64,000 bases of DNA from Arthrobacter ipis (GTDB lineage Bacteria > Actinomycetota > Actinomycetes > Actinomycetales > Micrococcaceae), in assembly GCF_014694315.1 (NCBI RefSeq), contig NZ_JAAOXD010000003.1, forward strand, positions 615,325 through 679,324. The letters are read 5' to 3'. The position numbers were made by a program, and so were the translations under genes. Each line of letters starts with the position of its first letter. Within the stretch, counting starts at the first letter, position 1. The notes under the pieces were generated by a model that was not told the origin of the DNA, made no database searches, and saw nothing but the letters and a program-made list of their open reading frames with translations. Positions 51,640 through 60,131 of this stretch are shown here, in pieces.

Positions 51640-52314
51640 CTAGCCGGTGGTGCCTGTGTCGTCGTGCGCCGAGCCCACTGGCTTGGACTCCGGTGAGCCG
51701 CGCTGGCGGAGGTAGATCGACAGGACAACCATGGAACCGACCGCGAGGAACTCGGACTGCCAGTTTTGCAGGGTACGGTTCCAGAACTCCGGCGATGCGA
51801 TGTACTCGCCCCAGCTGACCGGCTGCTGGAAGTTCTGGATCTGTTCCTGGTTGTAGTTGCTGTTGCCGGCAATGGACTGGACCAGCCAGGACAGGATGAA
51901 GATCAGCCCCATGGTGAGTCCCAGCGAGTTTGAGTACAGGGTCCGGCGCCAGCCGGAGACGCGGGCCCACTTCGGGGACTTGGCGTTGCTGTACTCGCCC
52001 ACGAGCTGGTCCTTGTCCGACTCCGGGCCGGGCTCGTTCAGTTCCTTGGACTCGGGAGACCCCTTCTGCACCAGCCAGACGGTCGCGAAGATGTAGAGCA
52101 GGAACTGCAGGTACTCGGACTGCCAGTTCTCCGAGACGTCCACGGCAAAGTTCGACGACACCAAGTACTGCCCGAAGCTGATTTCCTCCAGCCCGGAGGC
52201 CACCTGCTCCTCATTGAAGAGAGCGTGGCCGGTGAGCGCCTGGCCCAGCAGGGCCAGGAGGAAGATGAGGCCGAAGAAGAGGCTGAGGCCGTTGTTTCTG
52301 AGTGCTTTTTTCAC
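51640..52314 (-). CDS. DUF6766 family membrane protein with internal duplication
   Basis: A protein of 224 residues in two similar halves. Each has NGLSLFFGLIFLLALLGQAL or NSLGLTMGLIFILSWLVQSI, then a GQYLVSS / GEYIASPEFW segment, then ENWQSEYLQFLLYIFATVWL or QNWQSEFLAVGSMVVLSIYL, and ends in RGSPESK. That gives four membrane helices. The NWQSE repeat is a DUF6766 hallmark; the function is unknown. It is the last gene of a four-gene stress-like operon with the 27-residue peptide, the lipoprotein and the Rho_N-like protein. Confidence 0.85.
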   Translation of the reverse strand: MKKALRNNGLSLFFGLIFLLALLGQALTGHALFNEEQVASGLEEISFGQYLVSSNFAVDVSENWQSEYLQFLLYIFATVWLVQKGSPESKELNEPGPESDKDQLVGEYSNAKSPKWARVSGWRRTLYSNSLGLTMGLIFILSWLVQSIAGNSNYNQEQIQNFQQPVSWGEYIASPEFWNRTLQNWQSEFLAVGSMVVLSIYLRQRGSPESKPVGSAHDDTGTTG

Positions 52315-52321
52315 GGTCCGC

Positions 52322-52405
52322 CTATCCCCGTATAAGGCCGATGGCTGCCATGTAGGCCAGTCCGCCGAAGATCAGGATGAGATACAGGGCAAAGCTCCAG
52401 CGCAT
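52322..52405 (-). CDS. Tiny membrane protein, 27 residues
   Basis: ATG 52405 has GGAGG eight bases upstream and codes for one hydrophobic helix (RWSFALYLILIFGGLAYMAA) with a short basic end. It sits one base after the lipoprotein stop and eight before the DUF6766 start, so it fills the operon without gaps. Its size and position suggest a small membrane regulator or assembly factor; no family is known to me. Confidence 0.65.
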   Translation of the reverse strand: MRWSFALYLILIFGGLAYMAAIGLIRG

Positions 52406-52406
52406 T

Positions 52407-52847
52407 CTATTTGCCTCCCACTTCGCAGGTATACGGTGCTTCTTCCCCGTTGGGGGTGCAGCCGGCGCCCGTAATTTTCCAGCCCGCGTCGGAGGCGGCC
52501 AGGAAGACGGTGTCGTTCTCGAACTCCACGAAGGCGTTGCGGCCGAACTGCTCGGTGTCCAGCAGTCTTCCCGGACCCGTGAATTGGGCCTTTTTCAGCT
52601 GGCTCTCGCAGGTTCCCGCATCACTGGAGCGCGCTGTCTCCTCCCGCGTCTTGGACTGGAGCAGCGAGCACGCCGCCGTCATGTCGGAACCGGCCACGTC
52701 CCGGTGGAACGCTTCGGCCGCTTCGGCGGCCGCCGTACCCTCCGGCGCACACCCCGAAAGGGCGCCCCCTGACAGCACAAACAGTGCGAGGAGTCCGATC
52801 CGTAGGGCCCGGTCGCCCCTAGGCGTCTTCACGTTCCGGGTTTTCAA
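52407..52847 (-). CDS. Small lipoprotein, unknown function
   Basis: A protein of 146 residues. The signal peptide has the lipobox ALSGC (Cys at about 33). The mature part includes AEAFHRDVAGSDMTAACSLL, QFGRNAFVEFENDTVFLAAS and a C-terminal strand pair with Cys residues (GAGCTPN, YTCEVG) that may form a disulfide. The pattern is similar to anti-sigma/stress lipoproteins of actinobacteria, but no domain is certain. The start overlaps the Rho_N gene by 29 bp, so it is coupled. Confidence 0.78.
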   Translation of the reverse strand: MKTRNVKTPRGDRALRIGLLALFVLSGGALSGCAPEGTAAAEAAEAFHRDVAGSDMTAACSLLQSKTREETARSSDAGTCESQLKKAQFTGPGRLLDTEQFGRNAFVEFENDTVFLAASDAGWKITGAGCTPNGEEAPYTCEVGGK

Positions 52848-53421
52848 GACGGAAGAAGTTGGACTGCGTTCCGTCCGTGCGCTGTTCCTGGTAAATGAAA
52901 TTCAGGCGGCGGCCGTCAAACGTCTTGAACCACTCCTCCCAGCTGACGCGGCGCAAATTGCTGTCGTCGCGGCCAAAATCTATGCGCAGTACGCCCAGAT
53001 GGTCGCCGTGTTCCGTGCCTTCAACCGCGGCAGGGGTTCCGCCGCGTTCCTCAGCCCACTGCCTGATGACCTCGTGGTGCGTCGTGGCCAGGCTGCGGCC
53101 CTCCCGCTCGGGTTCGTCCTCGGTTGAGGTGACCTCCTGCGAATACTTCAGCGAGCTGGATGACGCGTCTCCGTGCCGGATCTTGCCGCCCTCGGGCCCG
53201 GCGCCCAGATCGCCGGCGTCAGCACCGCCGTCGTTGTTGTCTCCGCCCTGGGAACGGGCGCTGGCCACTTCCTGCACGAGCTCCTCTTTGCGCATGCCCG
53301 AAGTTCCGCTGATGTTTTCGTCCTTCGCCTCCTGCCGGAGCTCATCCACCTTCATCTCGCGCAGTTCGGTCTCGCTGACATCGGGGGTGTTCGGCGTCTG
53401 GTTACCTGGCTTGTCGCTCAT
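52819..53421 (-). CDS. Rho_N-like (SAP-type) hydrophilic protein
   Basis: A protein of 200 residues with no membrane segment. Residues 18-52 (ELREMKVDELRQEAKDENIS then GMRKEELVQEVASAR) match the Rho termination factor N-terminal domain, a small nucleic-acid-binding helical fold. An acidic Gly/Asp linker and a C-terminal domain with FGRDDSNLRRVSWEEWFKTF follow. It may bind nucleic acid under stress; no more is supportable. It is the first gene of the operon; ATG is preceded by AGGAGGAA. Confidence 0.8.
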   Translation of the reverse strand: MSDKPGNQTPNTPDVSETELREMKVDELRQEAKDENISGTSGMRKEELVQEVASARSQGGDNNDGGADAGDLGAGPEGGKIRHGDASSSSLKYSQEVTSTEDEPEREGRSLATTHHEVIRQWAEERGGTPAAVEGTEHGDHLGVLRIDFGRDDSNLRRVSWEEWFKTFDGRRLNFIYQEQRTDGTQSNFFRLENPEREDA

Positions 53422-53545
53422 GGCATTTCCTCCTCGTGCAGGACGTCAACAATTACTAAGGCTACTTATTGTTTAGTCCGTGCCGGGAGCGCCGTCAAGC
53501 TGTCCGATGCGTCTGAGCAGGACAACCGCGTTTTGATCGGGGCGG

Positions 53546-54112
53546 TCAGGCCTTGTGCCGGCCCAGCTTTCTGGCAACGGCGACTGCGGCGGCGCCGGCG
53601 AGGATCCACGGGCCTGCGACGATGGCTGGATCCATCCACTGGTGGGCGAGGTCCGCACGCTTCCTGCCAAATCGTGACCGGACACCGTGTCCGGAGAACT
53701 CGCTGAGGACGCCGCTTTCGGTGACCGGGTTGTCCGGGCGCAGCGAAATGAAGGAGCCCAGATGGGCTTCCCACGCGTTGACACGGTCGGCGGCGAGCAG
53801 GATCAGCCAGTGGGCCGCGCGGCCTTCGCTGTACCGGTAGGCGAACCTGCGCAGGGTTCCGGACACGCCGGAGGGCGGGGTGGACGTGCCGAAGACCGGA
53901 GTGAGGAACTTGTGCTCGATGGACCGCTCCCGCGGCACCTTCTCTTCCTGACGCTCGGGGAACTCCCAGTGGGCGCCGGTGGCGAGGTCCCTGCGTTCCC
54001 GCGGCACGGAGGGTCGGTCTTTCGGATCCAGGTCTACGCCCCACCCGGGGATGCGGGCTCGTAGTTGCTCGCTGCTTTCCTTGGGCTTCGGCTTGTCCGC
54101 TGTGTAGGGCAT
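53546..54112 (-). CDS. Hypothetical protein with C-terminal membrane helix
   Basis: A protein of 188 residues from ATG 54112, with AAAGGAG eight bases upstream. The long hydrophilic part has HKFLTPVFGTSTPPSGVSGT and RAAHWLILLAADRVNAWEAH; one membrane helix near the end (AIVAGPWILAGAAAVAVARK) gives a C-tail anchor. The family is not recognised. It is 14 bp downstream of the Zn-dehydrogenase gene and is likely the last gene of the GCS2-M20-dehydrogenase operon. Confidence 0.7.
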   Translation of the reverse strand: MPYTADKPKPKESSEQLRARIPGWGVDLDPKDRPSVPRERRDLATGAHWEFPERQEEKVPRERSIEHKFLTPVFGTSTPPSGVSGTLRRFAYRYSEGRAAHWLILLAADRVNAWEAHLGSFISLRPDNPVTESGVLSEFSGHGVRSRFGRKRADLAHQWMDPAIVAGPWILAGAAAVAVARKLGRHKA

Positions 54113-54126
54113 GGCGTCCACTCCTT

Positions 54127-55275
54127 TCAGCTGGGACTCGGTACGATAAGCGGCTTGATGATGCCATCGAGCTTGGCGGAAAACATGTGATATCCCTCGG
54201 CGATGTGCTCCAGCGGGATGCGGTGGGTGACAATGTCGCTGGGTTTGAGGTAGCCGTTCCGGACGTGCTCGAACAGCCGAGGCCACTGCCGTTTGACGGG
54301 GCACTGGTTCATCCGCAGCGTCAGTCCCTTGTTCACGGCGTCGCCGAATTTGACGGCACTGAACATTGGACCGTAGGCCCCCATCACGGACACTGTCCCG
54401 CCCTTGCGGACAGAATCGATGGCCCAGTTCAGCGCCACCGGCGACCCGCCCTGCAGCTTCAGCTGGGAGGACGTTACATGCTGGGTGAGGTTGCCGTCCG
54501 CTTCGGCCCCCACGGCGTCTATCGCCACATCCGCGCCCAGGTAATCCGTGATCTTCTTCATGTGCACGACGATGTCGTCGTATTCCACGAAGTTGTACGT
54601 CTCGGCGTGGGCGAATGACCGGGCCTTCTCGAGTCGGTACTCGAGATGGTCGATCACGATCACCCGTCCCGCGCCCATCAGCCACGAGGACTTGGCAGCG
54701 AACAGCCCCACCGGTCCGGCACCGAAGACCACCACGGTGTCGCCTTCGCTGATGTCACCGAGCTGGGCTCCGAAGTAGCCCGTGGCGACGGCGTCCGTGA
54801 GCAGTACCGCATCCTCCTCGTCCATCCACTCCGGAATGAGGGAGGGTCCCACGTCCGCGAAGGGCACGCGTACGTACTCGGACTGCCCGCCGTCGTAACC
54901 CCCGCAGGTGTGGGAGTACCCGTAGATGCCGCCCACCGCCGTGGCGTTCGCGTTCACGTTGTGGCAGTTTGAATAAAGCCCCCGTGAGCAGAAGTAGCAC
55001 GACCCGCAGAAGATATTGAACGGCACCATCACACGGTCGCCGGGCTTTAGGTTCTGTACAGAGGATCCGACCTCGTGGACCGTGCCGACGAATTCGTGCC
55101 CAAACGTCATCCCCACCCGGGTGTCGGGCATCATGCCGTGATAAAGATGCAGGTCCGAGCCGCAGATCGCCGCCAGGGAAACACGCACAATGGCGTCGTT
55201 GGGATGTTCAAGCTTTGGAATGTCTTTTTCTTCCACCCGGACCTTGTATGGTCCGCGATACACCATTGCCTTCAT
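54127..55275 (-). CDS. Zinc-dependent alcohol dehydrogenase family protein
   Basis: A protein of 382 residues of the medium-chain dehydrogenase fold. The catalytic zinc ligands are Cys38 in CGSDLH and His60-Glu61 in GHEFVG. The structural zinc site is Cys90, 93, 96 and 104 in CGSCYFCSRGLYSNC. The NAD(P) motif is VVFGAGPVGLFAAKSS. Its length and the C-terminal PSDIVTHRIPLEHIAEGYHM fit the formaldehyde/threonine dehydrogenase-like branch. The substrate could be a thiol-aldehyde adduct given the GCS2 gene upstream. It overlaps the M20 gene by four bases (ATGA). Confidence 0.9.
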   Translation of the reverse strand: MKAMVYRGPYKVRVEEKDIPKLEHPNDAIVRVSLAAICGSDLHLYHGMMPDTRVGMTFGHEFVGTVHEVGSSVQNLKPGDRVMVPFNIFCGSCYFCSRGLYSNCHNVNANATAVGGIYGYSHTCGGYDGGQSEYVRVPFADVGPSLIPEWMDEEDAVLLTDAVATGYFGAQLGDISEGDTVVVFGAGPVGLFAAKSSWLMGAGRVIVIDHLEYRLEKARSFAHAETYNFVEYDDIVVHMKKITDYLGADVAIDAVGAEADGNLTQHVTSSQLKLQGGSPVALNWAIDSVRKGGTVSVMGAYGPMFSAVKFGDAVNKGLTLRMNQCPVKRQWPRLFEHVRNGYLKPSDIVTHRIPLEHIAEGYHMFSAKLDGIIKPLIVPSPS

Positions 55276-56735
55276 TTCTTGCCGCCTTCAAAGCTGGCCG
55301 TCGGAGGTCTCAGGCTTCCACCCGCCAGCGAGGAGGTCAAGGGGGCCTTAGCCTGCTGCCGCCCGAGTTCATCCCACAGGAAAGCCAGCGTCGCTGCGCC
55401 GGCCTTCAGGACGTCGACGTTCACGCTCTCGTCGCTGTCGTGCCAGTTGTCCTCCACCAGCCCCGTCCCGAAAAAGACCACCGGAACATTCAGCGCGGAG
55501 GAGAGAAGGTCGGCGGGTCCGCCGCCCGCGTTTCCCATCCGCCCCACCTCGGCGCCGAAGCCCCTTGCCATTGCCATTGAGAGGGCCTCAACATATGCGC
55601 AGTCCGGGGTTCGGTAGGCTTCCTGGGCGGTCTCGGTTTCGATCGACAGCCCGTAGGCGTAGCGGTCGCTGATGTTTTCGGCAACCCAGCGCCGGAGCTG
55701 TTTGGCGACTTCGTGCACTTTCTGCCCGGAGACGGTGCGGATGCTGAGGTCCGCCGACGCCATCGACGGAACCGCCGCCCGGGCAACGCCGATGGGGTCC
55801 CCGGCCGCCATCGCAATGACCTCGACGGCGGGACGCTCCCACAGCCGCTCCGGAACCGTGTAGCCTTCCTCGCCGCCGATGCTGCGGGTATGGGACCGCT
55901 CCAGCCAGTCCTCCGCGACGAAAGGGAGCGCGGCCAGTTCGGCGCGGCGGCGCGGGGACATCTCCTCAACGTCGTCGTAGAAGCCCGGGAGCGTGATCCT
56001 GCCTTTCTGGTCATGCAGCCGTGCGAGGAGGTTGCTCAGCTCGAATGCGGGGTTGGGCGCAGCGCCGGAGACCGCGCCGCTGTGAATGTCCGTCAGCGGA
56101 CCGTAGACCTCGATTCGTGCCCCGAGCATCCCCCGGATGCTGGTGCACAGGGCCGGGTGGTCTGCCCGCCACAGCAGGGTGTCGGAGAAGATCACCACGT
56201 CCGCATCAAGCCGGGTCCGGTGCTCCCGAAGAATGTCTGCCAGTCCCGGGGAGCCGGCCTCTTCCTCCCCTTCGACGATTATCTTCAGGTTTACGGCCGG
56301 CGCCGTGCGCCCGGTGGCGTGAAGGTGGGCGCGGAGGCCCCAGATGTGGGCGATGACCTGGCCCTTGGCATCGGAACTTCCCCGGCCGTAGAGCCGGCCG
56401 TCCCGCGGCACGGGGTCGAACGGTGAGGTCTGGTCCCAGTTCTCCTCTTTGACGGCGCGGACGTCATGGTGGCTGTAGATAAGAACGGTGGGGGCGCCCG
56501 GTGCAGCGGACCATTCGGCGAAGACCGCAGGACCCTCGGACCCCTCCCAGATCTCGGTGGTGGGGAACCCGACGTCGCGCAGTTCTCCGGCCAGCCAGTT
56601 GGCTGACCGGGTCAGGTTGTGTTTGCGCTCAGGAACGCCGGCCACCGATGGTATGTGGACCCACTCGGTGAGCCGCTTCAGGAACAGGGGAGTGTGGACG
56701 TCAACATAGTTACGAACGCCATCGTCAATGTCCAT
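55272..56735 (-). CDS. M20 family dipeptidase
   Basis: A protein of 487 residues with no signal peptide. Metal ligands are visible: His in LIYSHHDVRAV, Asp in GRGSSDAKGQVIA, Glu-Glu in IIVEGEEEAGSPGLA, and a further Asp/His in the FSDTLLW and NVPVVFFGTG regions. The lid domain is at about 215-365. It is a di-zinc peptidase for dipeptides or acylated amino acids, perhaps gamma-glutamyl or cysteinyl compounds given its neighbours, which is inference. It is coupled to the dehydrogenase. Confidence 0.92.
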   Translation of the reverse strand: MDIDDGVRNYVDVHTPLFLKRLTEWVHIPSVAGVPERKHNLTRSANWLAGELRDVGFPTTEIWEGSEGPAVFAEWSAAPGAPTVLIYSHHDVRAVKEENWDQTSPFDPVPRDGRLYGRGSSDAKGQVIAHIWGLRAHLHATGRTAPAVNLKIIVEGEEEAGSPGLADILREHRTRLDADVVIFSDTLLWRADHPALCTSIRGMLGARIEVYGPLTDIHSGAVSGAAPNPAFELSNLLARLHDQKGRITLPGFYDDVEEMSPRRRAELAALPFVAEDWLERSHTRSIGGEEGYTVPERLWERPAVEVIAMAAGDPIGVARAAVPSMASADLSIRTVSGQKVHEVAKQLRRWVAENISDRYAYGLSIETETAQEAYRTPDCAYVEALSMAMARGFGAEVGRMGNAGGGPADLLSSALNVPVVFFGTGLVEDNWHDSDESVNVDVLKAGAATLAFLWDELGRQQAKAPLTSSLAGGSLRPPTASFEGGKK

Positions 56736-56756
56736 CGGTGCTCCTGTCGAAGTTAA

Positions 56757-57932
56757 TCAGCTGGCTTGGAGGCGCCGGGACCGGCGACGCGGGCTGTCGG
56801 CCGTCCCGTGCGTGCGGTTGACGGCGTCCATCACCACCGCGGTTAGGCTCTGGCTGTTCATCATCGTTTCGCGCTGCCTCTGTGCGCCTGTCCCGGAGGT
56901 GAGGATCTGCCCCAGTGCCAGGGTCACCTGCTCCTCGTCGCCGCTGGCGGCGAGAGCGGGGCGGATGTGCGTCAGGAGGGCCTGCACCGCTTCGGTGGCA
57001 GGCCATGGCATGTTCAGCAGCGGATGCAGAAGGGTGCCCTCCACTCCCGCCTCGCTGGCCTTCCACGCCGCCAGGCGCAGTTGCGCGGCGGACAGGCGTG
57101 GCGCCGAAATACCCGCCCGCCAGTCTTGGGACGCCCGTTCCACGAGTGCCCGGACAAGGGCCGCGATTGCCGTGGCGTGCCCGGCGTCCAGGCACACGTC
57201 GGCAATGCGCACCTCAACCGTCGGGTGGTGGCGGGAAAGCCGCGCATCGAAGTACACCATTCCCTCGTCCAGGAGGACACCGGTGGTGAGCAGCGACTGA
57301 ACGTGACGGCGGTACGCCCGTTCGGATCCGAACCGTTCGCAAGGTCCCGCCGTCGGCCACCGGTTCCACGCCTGGTAGCGGAAGCTGGCGTAGCCCGTGT
57401 CGGTTCCCTGCCAGAACGGGGAATTTGCGCTCAGCGCCAGCAGCACGGGCAGCCAGACACGGATCCGATCCAGAACAGCCACCCCTTCCTCTCCGGACGT
57501 GACTTGGACGTGGACATGCAGGCCACAGGTGAGTTGCTCCCTCAGGGTCAAGCCGAACTGGGCCGCCATGTTCAGGTAACGGGGGTGAGGTACCAACGTC
57601 GGTGCGGCCGGCACGGGGCTGGTGGCCAGCGCCACCGCCCGTGCGCCCACCGAGCGGGCGGCCTCATCGGCCAGGGTCCGGCCCGCGCGGATGGCCTCTG
57701 CCATCTCTTGCAGGGTGGAACAGACAGGGCCGACGACCTCCAGTTGCTCCTGCTTCACCTCCAAGGCCAAGGCTGGCGCCTTGCCGGACGATGGGCGTCG
57801 CGCATGAAGCTGCAGTGACTGTTCCGCCGCCGGTATGGGCTGCCCTGTGACGGGGTCCACGAGCAGGAATTCCTCTTCGACGCCGAAGGTTCTCAGGAGC
57901 CTGCCGCTCGGAGGAATGCCTGGCCTTTTCAT
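56757..57932 (-). CDS. Glutamate-cysteine ligase family 2 (YbdK-type carboxylate-amine ligase)
   Basis: A protein of 391 residues from ATG 57932; the ribosome site is weak, so ATGs upstream cannot be ruled out. The GCS2 signature starts with RTFGVEEEFLLVDPVTGQP (metal-binding Glu cluster), followed by REQLTCGLHVHVQV, the His-rich substrate block, then VEVRIADVCLDAG. YbdK-type enzymes show weak gamma-glutamylcysteine synthetase activity, and the true substrate is debated. It is the first gene of a likely four-gene operon and 21 bp from the M20 gene. Confidence 0.88.
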   Translation of the reverse strand: MKRPGIPPSGRLLRTFGVEEEFLLVDPVTGQPIPAAEQSLQLHARRPSSGKAPALALEVKQEQLEVVGPVCSTLQEMAEAIRAGRTLADEAARSVGARAVALATSPVPAAPTLVPHPRYLNMAAQFGLTLREQLTCGLHVHVQVTSGEEGVAVLDRIRVWLPVLLALSANSPFWQGTDTGYASFRYQAWNRWPTAGPCERFGSERAYRRHVQSLLTTGVLLDEGMVYFDARLSRHHPTVEVRIADVCLDAGHATAIAALVRALVERASQDWRAGISAPRLSAAQLRLAAWKASEAGVEGTLLHPLLNMPWPATEAVQALLTHIRPALAASGDEEQVTLALGQILTSGTGAQRQRETMMNSQSLTAVVMDAVNRTHGTADSPRRRSRRLQAS

Positions 57933-58206
57933 TGAAAGATTCAATGCGGTTCCTAGGGAAAGAGGCCTCCGGCCCGGTGTCGCATGGGCCATCTGCCGGT
58001 GGAGCTGACAGCCCTCCTGCACGAGCCACCCTCATCGGCCCGCTCGAAGAAAACAGGCTGCTGATCTCCTCAGACTACCCATCAGGGCGGGCTGCCGGAA
58101 GAGCGCGTTCGGTTGGCGGCGCCGAGGATGGCTGACGTCTCTGCAGCCGCGCCTTGTCCGGTTCGTGGCCTTTGCTCCCCCCTTGGCATAGGGGTAGCGT
58201 ACGCGT

Positions 58207-58719
58207 ATGGCCAGACAGGGACACCTTCACGGAGCAGCCGGAATTCCCCCGTCGAAGACTGGAGGCATGCTCTTTGGGCTGGGGCTTGGCGGCTTTGTGG
58301 ACGGCATCGTCCTGCACCAGATCCTGCAGTGGCACCACATGGTTAGCAACACCCGCGATCACCCGGTAAACACGGTGGCAGGGCTGGAGGTGAACACACT
58401 CGTGGACGGGTTTTTCCACCTCGTGATGTGGCTTCTGGTGCTTGTAGCTTCCGTTGTCACTATCAGCGCCTGGCGCCAAGGGAGGCTGGCACTTAACTGG
58501 AGCTTTCATTTCGGCCTGGTGCTCGCGGGTTGGGGGATCTTCAACGTGGTGGAAGGCCTCGTGGATCACCAGTTGCTCCAGATTCACCACGTCCGGGACG
58601 ACCTGGGAGGCCCCGTGGTCTGGGACATGGGGTTCCTCGCTGTCAGCCTGCTGCTCATTGCCGGCGGCTGGCTGCTCCACCGGCGGGGCCTGGCTGCGCT
58701 TGCGAGCAGGAGCCGCTGA
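58207..58719 (+). CDS. DUF2243 family membrane protein
   Basis: A protein of 170 residues with four membrane helices and many membrane-face His residues. The DUF2243 blocks are GFVDGIVLHQILQWHHM, NTLVDGFFHLVMWLLVLVAS, WGIFNVVEGLVDHQLLQIHH and WDMGFLAVSLLLIAGG. His and Asp clusters suggest metal or heme binding, unproven. It is often found near copper or CtaG genes in other genomes; here it is alone. It is divergent from GCS2 across about 270 bp. Confidence 0.88.
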   Translation: MARQGHLHGAAGIPPSKTGGMLFGLGLGGFVDGIVLHQILQWHHMVSNTRDHPVNTVAGLEVNTLVDGFFHLVMWLLVLVASVVTISAWRQGRLALNWSFHFGLVLAGWGIFNVVEGLVDHQLLQIHHVRDDLGGPVVWDMGFLAVSLLLIAGGWLLHRRGLAALASRSR

Positions 58720-59049
58720 CTTAGGCTTCCACCCGATCACTGCTATTTTGACCAGACTGCCCGTTGCCTTTGCCGTCCCTGGTGGCGGTGCAGGCTGTTG
58801 TTTTAGCCCAGCGGCTCCTCCGCTCCGGACACCCCGGAAGTGGGCCAGACCCAGGCCGGTTCCAAGGTCAGCCCGGAAACATCGGGACCGCCGGTCAATC
58901 CGCCTCGCACGGCGTCCTCAATAATCCGTCGCAGCAGCCCCGCTGACGCTCCTGAAACTGGCTGCCGACGGCGGGCCGGGGCAACCGCGCGTGACTTACG
59001 ACGGCGGGACTGACGTGGGAGCCACGGTCCGGCTCAAATGCTTCCCGCC
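58720..59049. other. 330-bp region with no supportable gene
   Basis: A convergent gap between the DUF2243 and ANTAR-associated genes. I see no frame with start, ribosome site and plausible composition, and no strong hairpin. A Pro/Thr-rich readable stretch without a start (58838-58990) may be a decayed gene end. Confidence 0.5.
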
Positions 59050-59277
59050 TCAGTCCCCGTGCGAGTCGCCCAGTTCGTAGATGGCGTGGTCCAGCAGGTC
59101 CCGCTGGATGGGGCGCAGCATGTATGAACCGTGCAGGTAGGCCTCTATCTCCATGGCACCGGCGTCGCCACCAATGCTGAAGTAGTGCATCCATAGGTCA
59201 TCGATTTCAAGCTCTGCGTGCCGGAATGCCTTGGCGGTCAGCTCCCGTTGCGCCTCTCCGTCCCCGTCAACGCTCAT
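59050..59277 (-). CDS. Conserved-looking small protein after the ANTAR gene
   Basis: A protein of 75 residues, all helical in appearance: AKAFRHAELEIDDLWMHYFS, GDAGAMEIEAYLHGSYMLRP and QRDLLDHAIYELGD. There is no membrane helix or signal. It overlaps the ANTAR gene by four bases (ATGA), so it is translated with it and may be its partner. The family is not recognised. Confidence 0.75.
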   Translation of the reverse strand: MSVDGDGEAQRELTAKAFRHAELEIDDLWMHYFSIGGDAGAMEIEAYLHGSYMLRPIQRDLLDHAIYELGDSHGD

Positions 59278-60026
59278 GGCGTCCGGCTCGGGGGGTCCGT
59301 CGAAGGTTCGATGATGTCACGGGCCACGTCGCTGAGGAAGACTTCCTCCGTGCGCGATCGGGTGATCATGACCTGCAGGGCACCGTGTTCGCTCAGCCGC
59401 AGCCGTTCCATGAGCATGCCCTTGGCCATGTCGATAAGGCTCCGGCTGTGCAGGGCACCCTTCAGGGCCTCGCTGAGGTGGGCGACGCGTTCCCGCGCCT
59501 GCAGGTTGGACAGGAAAAGCGCCGCCGGACCAGCCAGGAGGGACAGGACCTGCTCGCTGTGTTCGTCGAAGGCGTGGGGCCGGTCTGCGTAGACTTTCAG
59601 GGCGCCAATGGCCTCGGGATCGTTTCCCCCGGTCACGTCGGGGACGAGCATCGGGACGCTGATACAGGACATCAGTCCGAGGCGGGCGCTGGCGTCGCGC
59701 CACTCGGGCCAGCGATCGTCCTGCCGGAGATCGTCCACGCGGACAGTTCGGGCGCCGGCCCAAGCCGCCAGGCAGGGTCCCTGGCCGAGGTCGTATTGCA
59801 GGCGGTCCGCCTCTTCCACCAGGCTGTTCGTCGAGGCCCTGCTGGTTGGCCGGCCTTGGGCGTCAATAAGCGTCCCGCCGGCACCGACGCTGCCAGCAAG
59901 GGTTTCGTGTGCGGCCTGCGCAATGTTGGCTACGGCCCGGTCAACCACTGGTTCCGTGAGCAGGAGACCCGCCACCCGAGCAAAGATATCCGGCAATTCG
60001 CCTGCCTTTTGGTGCTTCTGCGTCAC
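59274..60026 (-). CDS. GAF-ANTAR RNA-binding antiterminator
   Basis: A protein of 250 residues. The GAF domain spans about 30-175, with EADRLQYDLGQGPCLAAW typical of the actinobacterial subset. The ANTAR three-helix domain (about 190-245) has ALHSRSLIDMAKGMLMERLR and the Ala-Leu-Gln packing residues. It binds hairpin RNA to prevent transcription termination when GAF senses its ligand. A coupled 75-residue protein follows. A second GAF-ANTAR gene lies 105 bp upstream. Confidence 0.92.
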   Translation of the reverse strand: MTQKHQKAGELPDIFARVAGLLLTEPVVDRAVANIAQAAHETLAGSVGAGGTLIDAQGRPTSRASTNSLVEEADRLQYDLGQGPCLAAWAGARTVRVDDLRQDDRWPEWRDASARLGLMSCISVPMLVPDVTGGNDPEAIGALKVYADRPHAFDEHSEQVLSLLAGPAALFLSNLQARERVAHLSEALKGALHSRSLIDMAKGMLMERLRLSEHGALQVMITRSRTEEVFLSDVARDIIEPSTDPPSRTP

Positions 60027-60131
60027 GGGCGGGCCTCACACGTCATCAGGATGGAGAACGTCCCTCTGGGAGGTACGTCCGGCAGGTGCTCTCCATAATA
60101 GTCACGGGTCCTGCGGCCACTGCCGGTGGAC

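Noticed and set aside
54113..54685. Upstream extension of the 188-residue protein
   Set aside because: It would overlap the dehydrogenase gene on the same strand; the start at 54112 has AAAGGAG and spacing of 14 bp to that gene.
58838..58990. Pro/Thr-rich readable stretch downstream of DUF2243
   Set aside because: No start codon, ribosome site or partner sequence; at most a decayed remnant.
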